Origin: Luscinia megarhynchos
Taxonomy: Eukaryota; Chordata; Aves; Passeriformes; Turdidae
Assembly (NCBI GenBank): GCA_034336665.1
Contig: JAPFBE010000002.1
Location: forward strand, 75,829,405 to 75,893,404
Length of the DNA stretch: 64,000 bases
Reading direction: 5' to 3'
Below the pieces are notes generated by a model that was given only the letters and a program-made list of their open reading frames with translations, searched no databases and was not told the origin of the DNA. The position numbers and the translations under genes were made by a program. Positions 48,321 to 62,116 of this stretch are shown here, piece by piece. Each line of letters opens with the position of its first letter. Position 1 is the stretch's first letter.

Positions 48321-51300
48321 TTAATTAACTGTGTATCTGTAAGGTCCCATAAGCATTTGTGCTGCCACTAGTGCCAGAAGGTGTACATGGCATAAAATTG
48401 CAGTCAAGCAGGAAGAGCTAGGAGAAAGCAGGAATTTCTGAAATGGGGTGCTAGAGAAAAAACATCCAGGAAAATTTTTTCCCAGGAATTTGAGATATGT
48501 TTACAGTGACATTTTATTTGGGATTTAATCTGGTATGCCACAATACAGAACATAAATTCCAAGCTCTCAGATAAAGGTTCAAAGCCCTTCAGAATACTCA
48601 CAGATGAAAACCATTTGGGAAATTAAATATAAAAGCTACTAAAACTGCAAAAAAAAAAAAATCTATGTGTCATTGTAAGCCTTTAAATTATTAGCAGGAA
48701 TATATTCCTCTCAGCAATAAGGGGAATTATTTCACCATCCAAATGTTCACCATGTTCAAATAGAAGACCAATAACCAGAAAATACCAATTGCTAACATGG
48801 GAAATTGTGTTCAAGTACACATTATATATCTTGGGTTTGTGTGCAAAAATATATTATTTTCCACCAGGCTCTATGTCTTCACTAGGATACTTAAAAATGT
48901 GACAGCTCAGAAAAAAAGAGACATGTTCAGTCTCTCAGTTTCTGCTTAGTCGTGAGAGATGTGACCAAGATAAAGTCATGAGCCTGAATGCTCATGGAAA
49001 CACAAAGTCTTGCAGCTGCAGCTGCTGCTGAGGCTCTGATGAGGTGCTCTGCTCTGACCAGACTCCAGCAGCAGGGGCTTCTCTGGTGAGTCCCAGCAAA
49101 GTGCACAGGCTGACTTGTCAATATTGCACCAGGGAATTTTTGAGAACTTGGATTTACCATGTTATTTTGTAATTCTTTATGTGCAGAGGATGACTATGAC
49201 CTTCTAAAAGTGCTTAGAAACCTAGAAGAGACACCATAAGTTTCCCAATGATGGCCATTATTTGGTAAAGTGCCCAGTGCAGATTTTAGCAGTGATTGAA
49301 TAGGTTAAAAATTTCATCAGTAGACTTGGAACAGCCATATATTCTGTAAAAGAAAGTTTGAAACTGGCAACAGATTAATTTCTAAAGAAGGAAAGTTTAA
49401 AACCAGCAGTTGCTGGATTTCCAAGTTACATGCATTTTTATATTGATGATAGAAATGATGGGCCAAGATTTCTTTGAGATGGTCATTATGCTTTTTAAGA
49501 CCGTTTTTCTCATTCTTTCTTCCTATATGTTCTACCAAATATTTTTTGGATAGGTTTTCTGTTTTGAGTAAGTTGTTTTTGTGCTAAAAGGTAAGGAAAT
49601 GAGTGATGGAAATAAAACAGGTGATTCTGGGGTATCATAGATTGTACTGTCTTTATTGAAAGATCTCAGTATTCAGACACCTTTTATGCTGTGGTGAGAT
49701 ATTATTTAAAGAGCACAGAAAAATGTTTTGTTGATCCCCTTTAAGTATCACCTTGTAGCTTCATAGGTCAGCTGTATTTGATTTGCTAAACAAAACCTTA
49801 ATACTTCAAAGGATCAGTAGCTCTATGCTGAGAAGGACAAAAATGGCTTTTTGTATTTAATTTCTGCAGCACAAACAGGATTTGAGTATATTCTTTTATT
49901 CACCAAGAAAAATGGTCCCAAAGAATTTCCCAATTAAAAAAATTAATATCAAATAGGCATTCCTGTATTTACTAACACTTAGTAGATTCAACTATACTCT
50001 AGTAAACTTTTTAAAGATATAAATAATGCTTATGAAAATTTTCTTTGTTACACAGAAGTTTTAAAAAGTGAATGTATTGGGTTTTTTTTTGGGTTTTTTT
50101 TGTATCCTAGCTCTTTTCTCTTTCTTTTATATGGTGTCTTTCATGTGCTTCTTTTATGTCGCCTAATGTTGCTATTTGAACATTTTTCAGAAAGTTGCTA
50201 AGAGTTAAGGGGTTGCTAAGGAAGAATTAATTCAGAATTGCTCATGTTATCAGGGCCAAGCACAGCTGTATATACTCCAGTTAGCACCTCATTTGCAATG
50301 GAGACAGTTTCCTGCAAGCCATGGTTAGCTGGTCTCATTTCATTTTTTGGTTAGGTTGTAAATTCACAAAACAAAGTCAGTTTTGTGAATGTCTAGAGTA
50401 AAATAATAGGTTATACATATTTAATGAAGGATTCATGTAAATGTTTGTTTCTCTTACACTATTTTTCAATTATTTCTCATTTGAACTCTGTTTAAGAGCA
50501 CACTATAGACGTAATTAGGTAAGATTGGATTCTATTAAGTTCATATGAAAATTGAAATAAGCTTTTAATCAGCTAGCTAGTGTCAGAATAAATTATATTT
50601 ATAATCTGCACCAAAATGAGAGAAAACAGCAACCTTATCAGAAGATTCTGATAAATTTGCTATTAAAAGTGCCTATTCTCCTCTGCATAGCTTTAAATGT
50701 TTGCTCATCATGGTTACCAAATTCCCTATGTGTGTGTACATTCAGAGTCTGAATGATTAGGTAAGAAAATACATTTTTAATAAATGCCTTATAATTTCTA
50801 TACAGCATATGCAAAATTAACTTATTAAAGATCATCATCCTTTTCACCCCTAATTTGATCTCTGCAATTACTTTATTGGGTGAGTTCATTGTAATGTTTT
50901 AAAAAGGCTCCTGTTGTTTTGAGACATGCAATTACTCAAATGAGTCAGAGGAATTGAGTTAGATGTAGATATTCGTGATCAACATCATTGATCAAAGAGA
51001 ACTTTTTATATTACAGTTATAGGATTTCCACACACACATGCTTTATATCACAGAGAAGTAAGCTCTGCAAAGAATCCCTGTGGTTATTTGTCAGGCTCTC
51101 GGCTGCACATAACTTTTAGGAATGAAGAGTGTTCATAATAGCATTCCTGTGTTAGTCCTATCCATCAGGTACTCTTTTTATAGTGGGAAGGTAAGTCATT
51201 AATTTCAGTTTGTGATTACAATCAGTCATAAATGATTAATAATCATGGTGAAAAAGGAGAATAAAATTTTAATTTGCAGGGTAGCTGGAGGAAAGCACAT

Positions 51301-52119
51301 TACTCCAACACTCCCCATTTTTCTCCTGGCTCTCAAAGCATTTTCATGCTTCCTTAAAGATCATGTCTTCTCTGCCTAAGGTTGATGCATGATGCAGGAC
51401 AATTGAATGCACATCCCACACCAGTCACAGAAACTCCCAGATGTATTCTTCCAGATGTACAGCCCCTTGGACACTTGGCTTCCGTGATGCTTGTCCCACT
51501 CAGTAGCTGGTCTGTGTGCACGCCACCCCACACCAGAGACACTCACACCTGGCCCCTGTGACCCATGGCTGCACTACTGACACACAAACAGGTTCACAAA
51601 ATAGAAATCTTCTCACTGAGCGTGTGAGCTCCACCCCACAGAGCTGATGACTGTCCTTTGGCAGATCTGGGAGCAGCTGAGGAAAAGTGCTCTTTCTCTG
51701 GCTGGGTAACTGGGATTTTCTCCCACATGCTGTGTTGCTGTTTTGGAGCCCTTAACATGTGCAGTGCAAAACTTTTATCACATAATCTAACAATTTTTTC
51801 AGGGTCAAATGAGTATGTAACATCACACTAGAGTCAGCAGCATTTCAGGATTTTTTTTATTTCCGTGCCTTTTCAACTTTGAAAAAGTAAGGAAAAGATT
51901 GTCTGTGGATGTCTCCTCTAAAACAAAGATCAGCTGAAACAAGGATTTTAAAATCTAGTCAAGCAGACAAAATAGCTTCTTTGTATACATATATTTTAAG
52001 AAATATTTTTGCTTTCCATTTGGTGTGCATACTTTTAGAGGTCTACATTACCATCCACTAAAGCTTTCCAGCTAAGCAGCAAGGGCATTGATTTAAATCA
52101 GACTTTTTTGACACTGCAC
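48321..52119. other. Unique DNA with two GC-richer patches, no gene seen
   Basis: A patch at about 48980-49120 and a longer one at about 51340-51740 are richer in G and C than the surroundings. The second reads like old LTR or other repeat sequence, but I cannot assign it. An A14 run lies near 48647. Remaining DNA is AT-rich with only chance-length frames. Confidence 0.45.
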
Positions 52120-52236
52120 AAGCCCAACTCAGTTTAAGGAGTGTTTGGACAGCCACAGTGGTGTGACTCTTAGGGTCTCCTGTGCAGGGCAGGGAGTTGG
52201 ATTCAATGATCCTTGTGAGTCCTTTCCAACTCTGCA
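52120..52236 (+). mobile_element. CR1 LINE 3' end, plus strand
   Basis: The segment reads 'agtttaaggagtgtttggacagc' near 52131, 'gtggtgtgactcttagggtctcctgtgcagggcaggga' (52158-52195) and 'caatgatccttgtgagtcctttccaactc' (52204-52232). This is the closing ~115 bp of a passerine-type CR1. The terminal 'tgattctg' octamers are missing or mutated. It belongs to the same subfamily type as the 3898-4183 copy. Confidence 0.85.
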
Positions 52237-55200
52237 CGTCCTGTTGGCCAAATGTTGTCTTTTGGCTCCCAGTATAAGCTGTGTCCTACCACTAGGGCTC
52301 AGCAGTGCTGCAACAATAGTCTTAACCCCAGGCATCCCATCATATTATGATTGCAGATCTCCATATTAACATTTTTTTCCCCTGAAAACATACCCTGTAA
52401 AATTGCTTTTAGAAGTAGTTGTGATTGAAGCACTTGGCCTTTCCTTTTAGATGATTAATTTTAACAATATGTGAGCAATAGGTTATATTTCCTGCTAGAA
52501 GCTTAGCAAGTAACATATAAAATCATTAATTGATCTAGGGTGCAAATAAAAATACCCCCTTAAGTATACCAAACAGCAGCTTTAAATGAGAATATATTAA
52601 TAAGAAAAAGTAAATTTTTTTTGGAGAAAGGTGAATATCTGGAGAAGAATAATTGCACTTATTAGAGAACAGGTACTGCAAAATCATGACCTTCCTCCCA
52701 AATACAAACCACCAGACATAGTTTACGATTAATGGACCACTGGAAAACATTGTTTAAATGTGTATGGTTTTATTTAGGTTTCAGAATTCTGCATTCACCT
52801 TGTCCTGTTCCTTTCCTAACCTAATTTCCATCTCTACCTGCTGTCTTTGTGCATCTGCCTTTCAATTAAACCTCACACCTGTGGTGGCTTCAGTTTACTG
52901 ACCATAGCAATTAACCCTTTCCAATTTGTCTCAGTTCATTGAGTACTGTGTGACTTAGAAATAAAAAAAGAAAATAAAGGAATAAAAGGAAAATGAAATG
53001 GAGTTGTTCTTTTGTTTCCTTCCAGATATTCCTGGTAGACAATATGCATTGTTAACAAAACAATTTCTCAAATATCTTTACTGTTTAACAATTCCATAAC
53101 AGGATGAAAGACATTATTTTGTGCAATGACACATCTAAAAACCATAACTGTCAATGTTTCTCAGTTCAACAGACATAAAGTGAACACACATATCTACAGA
53201 TTGAGAGATTAATTCTTTTCAATAACTAGATGCTAAATTTTGCTGCTTTTTACTGAGTGCATAGGAAAAGCCTCAAAGATGTCATAAAGAAAAAGTGGGA
53301 GGGGATTTTTTTTTGTAGACACAGTCTTTTTGAGGGTTTTTTTAATAAATGTGGCAGAGTACAGCCACAAAATCTTTGTATTCTATTAGAGATGTGTAAC
53401 TAGTTTAAAAAACAAGTTAAAAGTATTTAGGGTCCCTTCAAATATGAGCCATACAGTTTGGATTTTAGCCCCATTGTAGGCACTCTAGGATTCATTTAGA
53501 CAAAACAAACACCATAATGGATAAAATACTCAGGCTATTGAAGAAAATTGATATCAACGTAATTCTGGAGTCATGTTGATTTTCTTCAAAATCTGAAAAA
53601 TATCTGTTACATGATGTGAGAATGGGACTTTAGGTCTTTGCCCACTGTTGTTGTGAGAAATTCCCCACTGTGAAGTAGAATAACTTGACAGTTAGCTGCT
53701 GCCCTTTTTCCAAGGGGCCTGCTGTGATTTAGCAAGGTTCTCTCAGCCTAATTGGTCAAACTCCAAATGTAAAGTGCTGTATAAATGTAAAATATTATTG
53801 CAGTATACTCTACTTAATTGGAGTAAGTTTTTTATTGAATTCCTCACTAGTAACTAATTTAACCCAGTGATAGTAGACTGTAATGACTTCTTTTCAATTG
53901 GCTGATATTAGCATATATTCTGCAGAACAGCTACATGTACATATGTAGCTGATGCCAAGTACTTAAATAGCTCTTGATAAAAAATGAGCTTAAGGAGATA
54001 GGGTGGAATCCTTAAACAAGTGAGGAATCATGCTGTGATGACCAGTATTGTACCCATAATTTCTCTTTCTCAAATTAAGATGGAAAGATCTTTCATAAGG
54101 CATATGGGATTCTGTTTTCTGGAAAAGCCCAACTAAAGATCACAAATACTTACATACTTGCAATTTCAAGTTTACTCATTGGTACAAGATAAGGAAGTTA
54201 GGTGTTTTTTCCTGATTGAAATTCAGCAGGTACCCAAGGTTCACTCACTGCAGTAACACTTCCATCCTTAACAATGCCTCTTCAGGTTGAACTTCAGATC
54301 TGTAGGGGGGTACCTGCAAATCAGAAATGCTGAGCTACTGAGCATTAATATGCTGTTCAGAAAAGAAGATGAGTCACAGCTGAATTTCTCAGTGTGCTAG
54401 TTGGATGACAAAGCTGATTTAAAAAGCTCTTGCCACATACTGCATTTCATTGTTCACTCAATTGTGCTAGTATAATTGTGTATGGATTCCATTGTAAGCA
54501 AGGTTACTAAAATTGTTGAAGCTAAAAGAAATCTGCAAAAGGAATAGTTTGTAATAAGGATTAAGCCAATCACCATCCCTAGAGTCTCATAAGTGTTGTA
54601 TTGACACAGCTGGTCTGATGATGAATCCTAGTTCAGACATGTGCACTTTTAGAAGGCTTTGTTCTCAAAATCAGTAGACTGAACGACTAACATGTAAACT
54701 GCTTCTGAACATTCCTTGATGCCAGTTATTGGTTTCTGGATGAGATGAAAATGAATTATTAAATGGAGACATATGGAATTGCTATGATTATTGATTGGTT
54801 CTGCCTTTTAGAAAAGGCAAAAAACAATGCACATTGCTGTAATTTGGGCTCTGGATTCAGCTGGGAAGCAGGAGCCTAGAGCAGGATTAGCTGAAGCTTT
54901 CTTCAGCTCCATCTAAGATAGAGTTAACAGAATATACTTTCCACTGTAAACAAAATTTTCCTGGCTCACCAAAGTCTCTGGTAGGAAGGTAGAACCACCT
55001 TTGGGGTTGTTAACTACTATGTGTTGTGTGAGTCCTCCTTGAATGGTTGCATGACTGGCAAATCAGAAGTCTAGAAGAGGCAAATTTTAGGCTTAAGCCC
55101 CATCTGAATAAAGCATAAGCTGAATCCTAGATTGTCAGTTCCAGTGTCCAAACAAATTGCAATTAGGTGGTGTAAACATCTTCCACATCTTGTGTTTTTC

Positions 55201-58200
55201 TCAATTTCTGTCTACTTTGGAAATGCATCTGCTCTGGACATGTGACCTTTTCAGGGCGAGGACCTCCCCTTTGTGTGGAAAAATGAGCACATTGTGGCTT
55301 GCTGTGAGCAAGGGAGAGTGGGGTGTTTGACAAAAATCACAGCTCCTCAATGGCTCCCCTAGGGAGCTTCTGGAAGGAAGTGTTGGAGACAGGCTTATCT
55401 GAAAAGATGGTCACATATTTGGCAGCTAAATGACAGTTATCAGAATTGAGCTCTTTAAAAAATCAGTCTGATCTGTACACAGTATTTATTTGGTCCTCTT
55501 TCTATTATGTTAGTTTGGATGGAAATGCGTAATGGCATAAGGTTTCCTCTAATTAACATGGTAAATCATACATTATAAGCAAGATTTTCTTATCAAATTC
55601 TATTTACAAATACATGTACTTCTTAAGGCGTGTTCTGGTTTCCTTTGATGATTGGGATTCATAATAGAGATAAAGATAACTAAGAAAAATTCTGAATTCA
55701 ACAGTTTTAAAGTACTGAGTACTTAGGTTTATCTCCACTGTGAAATGCTTCTGCAGCTAAGATGAAATTTAAAAACTGAACTGTTTGATAATAATACATT
55801 TATAGAGGAAAATAGTTTTATAAGAAATGTAAAATAGAATTGTATTCATTATTCTGGGGGCAGTTTTACCACCACGTTATTTTTATGATATACATATTTC
55901 TCTGGCATATTGAACCAGCTCAGCACACAGAGAAGCCATAGCCTACTCTTGTTATTAATGAAGTTTCAATTCTTTTTTTTTTTTTTATTTTTATCAGGAA
56001 GCAAATATTTTCTTGGGTTAGGAAGTTACTTGATTCCAAATTCTATACAAAGAGATTAAAAGTCCACACTTTCATGTTAAAATGCAGCTGAATGTGAATC
56101 TTCTCTATCTGGTGCTTTTCCTTCTTTTTTTAAAGCAATTTTTAATGCATCTCAAGATCTTAAGGTAGTCTAGGTATCTGTGCATGCAGATTTTTATGAC
56201 ATATTTAGTTAAATATCTCTTACAAATATTGCAGGAATAAGTTGAATTTTGTGGGACCTTGAACAATGACAAATCTGTAGATTTCATTTGAATATAATTT
56301 CCATTCTACCCAGATTGAGACTATGTTTTTCTCACTTTGTTTATTTTACTGGAGATGAATTATATTTTGATAACAGTAATAATTTTTTTCTGTGTAAAGA
56401 ATGATTGGCCTTTTTGTCAGTATTTCAAATTATTCTCTTTGTAAAATTAGTGAATTTCTACGTTTGTCTCTGCATATTTTTTTTTTTCAAATCCATTCTT
56501 TGTGGCCTTTTTACTTCTTTTTCTCTCAGATAATTTTACCAGTCTACATGTGAATGGAGGTGATCCCTAGGGAGATATCAATAATATGATTCTTTTTGCC
56601 TTCTTTCAGTCTTTTTGTACCAACATTTGGGAAATGAAACAAGGTGGAGTTTCTGATAATTTCAAACAGAGGGCTAGGAATTAAGGAAATAATTATTGTC
56701 ACTCTGCTTATTGTCAGAATACTTTTCCTGTGACATTCTTTAACCTTGATTTTAGAAAGGATCAGAAGTGTATTAATTTTTGTATCTTCATGTCCCCATA
56801 CAAGAATTGAATAAAAACATGCATTAATCAAGTGAAGAAAGCAAAAGAGCCAGAAGCAGAAGCCAGACTGATTGTAATGATGAATAAAATATTTTCTTTC
56901 TTTATCTTTTAAACACAAAGAATAAATGAAAATACACCATATTCAAAGAAAAAATCTTCTCACTTCTTTTCCTATTCAAGTCTGGAGACTTTTATTCTGG
57001 AGTTTTATTGTAAATTGATGTATTTTATCAGGTTCAGGACTAACTGGATGGAATTAAAGGACATTTTTTGTAGGCAATCAACTGGGCAATGACAGTGGTG
57101 AATGGCTGAAGAAAGCAACTGCAATGATATTTTGTGTGGAATGGAGTCAAGTCAATAGAACTTGATGTCATCTACTGGATTTAAGCTTCTAAGTGGAGAT
57201 GAAAGGTAATGATAATTTGCAAATTGTGAAGGTGTTCATGGCTGAAACTTTATTTATTGCATTTATTAAACTATTTATTTAACTATTTATTTATTGCATT
57301 TATTTATTTGCTTTGTGATGTTAAAGCCAGAAAAAACTGCTCTAGATGCCTGAGAACATAAATTTAAAGACTGAAGATGATTATTGGTAACCTCATTCTT
57401 AAGTATTTAAAGGTTTTTGGGTCTCTGTGTTTTGAGCTGAGGTGTTTTCATCTGTCTTGGATATTCAGTAAGAAATGTTGCTCAGGTTATAAATTTCACA
57501 GGAAAATCAGAGTGGAATCTCATTCCCTAAATTTTCTATTTTCTAGATAATTTTTTATTGTTTTTGACTTATTACCCTTAAATTTTTGGTACTGGAGATG
57601 TGGCCAGGGCACTACTAGTGCTATCCTAATTCAGTTGAAATTTTTTGAGTTTTCCTGTGGGCAAACATTTGAAATGTCAGGTGCTTTTTTTTCCTCCTGT
57701 TTCTTCTCTGTAATGGTTGGAAAACAGAATTTAGTGTGACTCTCTCACTTTGAGGAAAAAAGCAAAAAAAGATATATTTTTTTAATCAGTTCCTGTGTTC
57801 GTCTTTCATTATTCTTCTCTGATCAGATTTTGTTTTCAATAGCTTTTCTACCTTTGATACTATGTTAGGTCACATTGTGATATTAAGGACTGTGGAAGGG
57901 AGTCCTCTCCTTTTCTAAAAAAGGAACCACTGAAATATGTAGCAACAGACATGGAATCTCTGCAATCCCAATATATAAAAAAGCTAGAACCCCTAGCACC
58001 ATTTTTATCATATAAATGTTTTCATTACAGTAATACTTCCTTTTCTGTTGGTTTTGTTGACTAACAATTTGCTAGATAGGAAATGTATGTACAACCCATT
58101 GAAACATAAAAGGTTTGATATAAAAAAATAGGATTATCTTGATGAATTAGACATCTGCCTAAATACAACTATTCTGCCGAGTTTGGTCATCAATTAGAAA

Positions 58201-60289
58201 TGGTTGGAAATTTTTGTTGGACGTTATGGCAATTTTGTCTTCCTCAACCTGTAACAGGATTAAGTATTTATTTTTATGTGTGGGGAACCTGTTATTTTTT
58301 CTTTAGTCAGTATTGTAAAGAGAATGGACATGCTGGATCATAGAGGATATCTTAGAGAATTTGTCAACAGCTTATGCCTGATACAAATCCATTGATTTCA
58401 CTTAGAATTAATCTCACCTTCTCTGTTCACATCAGTGGGATTAAATGGTAAAGAAAAAGCAGAAAAAACCCCCTCATCAAAGACCTGATCCTGCACATTC
58501 ATTATGCAGATTGTAGCTTGTAAATTTACCTGGAGTGTCCTGGTTTCCATGAGAGCATATAGCACAATTGCTCTCACATGCAGAACCACTTATGGGAGCA
58601 AAAGCCAAAGCAGTTTGTTCTGTGAATAATGACAGAAATCCTAAATTAAACGTGGTGATCTACTTTTCTGATAGAATATTTGTGGGAAAATATTAACCCC
58701 ATGGAAACTGCAACGAAGAGTAATTTCTGTTTGAGAGCTACTTAAGCCTAAGTATGTTTGGCTGGCTTCCTATGTAAAACAGTCTCAGTATTTTTTTATT
58801 ACTATTTTAGCATCAAAGCCAAGAATGAGTGGTTGCACCAAACATATTTTCTCTTAGGGAGATTTCAGTGTTCCTCTAAAGTGCTAAGTCACTTTTTGTA
58901 CACTTTAACAAGTTTATTTCAGTGTCAGATTGGTCTATATATTTTAATTAAATTTTAAATTCACATATTTAATTTCAGTTTTCTCTAATTTCCTCTAAAC
59001 CATTGCCTGCGAGATCCATATTCAAAGAATTTCCATTACTTTGAAAGAGAATATTAGTGTAATGCAACTGGAAGTAATAAAGAGTAGGAGTTTAGTTGTA
59101 ATAATATATCAGATTGTGGTTGCCAGAGAAATCAAACAAATGGCAACATATATTTCAGCTGGTTGTCACAAAACTGAATAACGACCAATATTAGAATTCT
59201 GCATTCTCACTGTTCTAAGATTTAAAAAACTTCTGTCAGTAATGATGTAGTGCATTGCTGCTTTCTGTTAAAGACATTATTAGTCTGATTAGCAATCCTT
59301 CCATGAAAGAGCAAGCAAGCATTAAAAACTCATTCTTCCCCTTTTATTTTTTGATACTGACATTTGGTGTTGATCCAAGTAAAAAAGTGTTTTATCTTCT
59401 AAATATGTGTAAAACAATGAACTTTAGAAAAGACATACTAAAAAACTGATTATTTCTTTACTCACATACAAAACATGGATTGCTAAACAGAATAACACTT
59501 TCTTGCTTTTGGTTTGGCTATATTTATATTTATTGAAAGCTAGATATTTTTCAAATTTAACTATAATTTCTTTCCTGTGAAAGACCTGGCACTTGCATTA
59601 TTATTATTTTTGTAGATGTCTTGTTATATCTTCTTGCTAGACTTCCGTAAATGGCCTGGAAACATCAGAGCCTTTGTCCTGCTGTTTCTAGAAACAAATG
59701 GATTTGCATGGCAGGCTATCACAGTCTTCTAATGATATATATAATGGAAGAACAAATGTCCCACTTACACCAACATGGTGTATTCCAGCCTTAAGACTTT
59801 CAATTTTTAAACTTCAAGTCAATGGCTAAAAATGTATTATTTGGGTTTTTTAATTTTGTTTTATTTTGCTGTGCTTTACTTTTTATTTTTTGTTTGTTTG
59901 TTTTTTTGGCAGGGGGTTATTAACTTGTTTAGGTTTCTGGGGTTTTTGGAGTTTTTTATTTTAATGAACACTTTAAGAGAGTTGATCATGGGGGTCTAAT
60001 GCAATCAACCTGTTAAGATTCAGAGAAGTTCAAGGACCAAATACATGTAGGTCTACTGAGATTATATTTAGTGCATGACATATAAGTAAATAAATTGTTT
60101 CACTGCCAATCATTTATTTATAGAACAAGTGAGACCAGAGATCTTATCATTAATGAAAGTCTTCTGAAGCTGGGTTCTGCTTTTCTTGAAAAAACAGAGG
60201 TGTTGAGATTAAACTAATCATTATTAAGGTGACCATCATCTTTCATAGGCACTGTTGCCTTTTTCCTAACCTGGAAATGAAATTCAAGA
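52237..60289. other. Long unique AT-rich stretch, no gene seen
   Basis: Eight kilobases without a recognised mobile element or exon. Contents include a T14 run at 55973-55986, an ATTT-rich tract at about 57247-57311, a moderately GC-richer patch at about 55240-55400, and a T/G-rich tract at 59838-59964. The minus frame at 56544-56918 (124 codons) has no recognised domain and lies in AT-rich DNA. A stretch around 58380-58505 faintly resembles an old amniote interspersed repeat but could not be assigned. Confidence 0.5.
59838..59964. repeat. T/G-rich low-complexity tract
   Basis: The plus strand has runs of T broken by G, including (TTTG)3 near 59889-59904. It resembles the tracts at 0.2, 13.2 and 15.2 kb. 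Confidence 0.75.
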
Positions 60290-60665
60290 TAATTTTAGTA
60301 AAGAGGTAATATAAAAGGGGATCTTTATTTGAAGGCCTTCAGAGGCAGTTATGGAAAAATGTCCATAAAAGCCCACTCCCTCCAGAGATGAAAACATATT
60401 TATAGGATTTAATAAATTAGCATAATTTATTAAAAGCATAAATTAGGATGACAAGTGGTGATGCAATTCCCCCCTCACCCCCAGGTCAAACCCCCTTCTC
60501 TGGAGCCCCCCCTTGTACTTTGTCCATGAGAATGCATCTCCAAGAGCTGTTCTCAGCCTTGGTTCCCGGGAAGAACCAAGAACCAGAGCCACTGGGGCCT
60601 TGTACCCACCGGGGTTTGGAGCTCTGCAATTTGCTTTGGCTTTCTCCCTAGGGAGAGGCCATGGA
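60290..60665 (-). mobile_element. Probable ERV LTR, minus strand
   Basis: On the minus strand a TATA-like 'ctataaatatg' (about 60395-60408) precedes an AATAAA signal in 'tcaaataaagatcc' (about 60320-60334) by roughly 75 bases, the usual promoter-to-poly(A) spacing of an LTR R region. The plus-strand text 'gatctttatttgaaggcc' and 'ggaaaaatgtccataaaagcccac' resembles an avian ERV LTR type. The GC-rich part at about 60465-60660 would be U3. No TG...CA ends or target-site duplication could be fixed, so the boundaries are approximate. A minus frame at 60443-60754 overlaps it and is not considered real. Confidence 0.55.
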
Positions 60666-61239
60666 AAAGTAATGGGAAAATGAGTCTCTAACACATAGGT
60701 GACAGAGTTACAAATATATATGTGAAGAGTATAGAAAACATAGAAAAACGGCAAAACTCAAACTGGCATCACACTACAAACATGTTTATGCTTTTATTTT
60801 CAGCACAGTCTAGATGCAATTATTAATTTATTTAATTAATCCAATATAGTGCTTAATTAAGTCAAGAATGACTTAAAATTTTGTTCTCTACTTATATTTA
60901 TTTGACCACTTGTTTTGGTAATTGTCTAGGCATTGGATGTCTCGTTTCTTTCTTAGAAAACCTCCCTCATTTAAATCTTAGAGCGCCTGAACTTTCAGCA
61001 TTATCCTGTACAGACTTAAAAAGAAGCTCATTTATGAGGACACAGTCAGTGGAGAAGGTGGTCTCTCCATGTTCCTAATGGGATAGTTGATTAGCAGTGC
61101 AAGTAAAACGTGGAGCAGTTCCAGATTCAGCCCCTTCTCTTCCCTCAAACTGCAGACTCCATGAGGCCATGAAAGAACTATAACACACCAATCACTTGTG
61201 TGTTTTGTGAGGTGGAAGTGGCCACTATTTCTCTTTAAA
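60666..61239. other. Unique AT-rich DNA, no gene seen
   Basis: No recognised feature between two LTR-derived blocks. Confidence 0.5.
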
Positions 61240-62116
61240 TTACCCACGCTGGATGGCACACCTGAATGCTCACTACAGTTTTGTGAGGTGTGAAGAGCAG
61301 GAGTGGAACCATAAGTGTTCTGTGATGATGTACAGTGGTGCTGGTACCCAGGTACTGGCAGGGGGGCTGAGGAACAGATTCTGTGAGGGCAAGTCAGGGC
61401 TGCCCTGTGCTGCACCCAGCCAGATCCAACTGGGGACCTCACCGGCTTCTCCAGGGAAATGTATTTATGTAAGAGCAAAATGCAGAGCAAGCAATGAGGA
61501 GTAAGGAAAAAAGTGAAAAATAACAGTGTGAGCACCAAGATCAGAAATAAAGGGATGGAGTTTCCCCAGGCAGCAGAACAGAGGTGGCCCAGCAGCCCAC
61601 AGAGATGGCATAGTGGAGTAGATATTTACACTGCAGCCTGTAGTGGACCCTGAGCTGGAACGGGTGGATATTTCTTGCAGGGGCTGAGGCCCATGGGGAG
61701 TCCATGCTGGTCCTGGTTTGTCCTAAAGGATTGCAGCCCATGCTAGAGCAGCAGAAGGAGCAACAGAGAACTGTTATGGACTGATCCCATTTCCCATCTC
61801 CCTCCAAGCAGAGTTGATGGAGACCGAAATGAAGAAATGAAGTTGAGCCAGAAAAGGAGGGAGCTAGGGATTGTAGGAATGCTGTTTTAAGGTTTGGTTC
61901 TCACCACTGAAGTATATTTTAAATTGGCAATAAACCAAATTAATTTTTCCCCAAGAAAAGGCTGATTGGCTCATGTTGGAAGATTGGCTCATCTTCTTGT
62001 CTTTATCTCAACTTCTGATCTTTTCCATCTTAATTTCTCCTCCTTTCCTTTTGAGAAGGTGGACACAGAAGCGGGTAGGTGAACTTTTGGCAGCCAGCCC
62101 AGGTAAACTCATCACA
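61240..62116 (+). mobile_element. ERV LTR related in design to 8.07-9.06 kb, plus strand
   Basis: The block contains 'tacccaggtactggcagg' near 61345, 'gggacctcaccggcttctccag' near 61433, repeated 'gcagcc..tgg.g..gctggaac' units at about 61585-61760, a T/G-rich region with 'ggcaataaac' near 61926, and a closing 'gcagccagcccaggtaaactcatcaca' at 62090-62116. The end corresponds to the 'ccagccagggtcaac.ca.caca' close of the 8.07 kb LTR. The 3' end is well placed; the 5' end is uncertain by up to 100 bp. No retroviral coding DNA is adjacent, so it looks solo. The frames at 61032-61538 and 61541-61807 (minus) are by-products of its higher GC content. Confidence 0.72.

Noticed and set aside
48241..48360. 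Splice acceptor followed by an exon
   Set aside because: The tract ends in CAG, but the following sequence has no sustained frame or donor that would make a credible exon.
51340..51740. Possible additional LTR
   Set aside because: The patch is GC-richer and LTR-like in texture, but no TG...CA ends, poly(A) signal layout or family motif was secured.
53929..53950. Inverted repeat with 8 bp arms (AGCTACAT / ATGTAGCT)
   Set aside because: Short arms and a 6 bp loop are expected by chance in 64 kb, and there is no supporting context.
56544..56918. 124-codon minus-strand ORF as a possible gene
   Set aside because: No recognisable domain, strongly AT-driven composition and no exon signals. Its length is plausible by chance in 64 kb of AT-rich DNA on six frames.
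58380..58505. Possible old amniote interspersed repeat ('ccattgatttcact', 'cctgatcctgca')
   Set aside because: Only two short phrases resemble such repeats; this is too weak to call without a library search.
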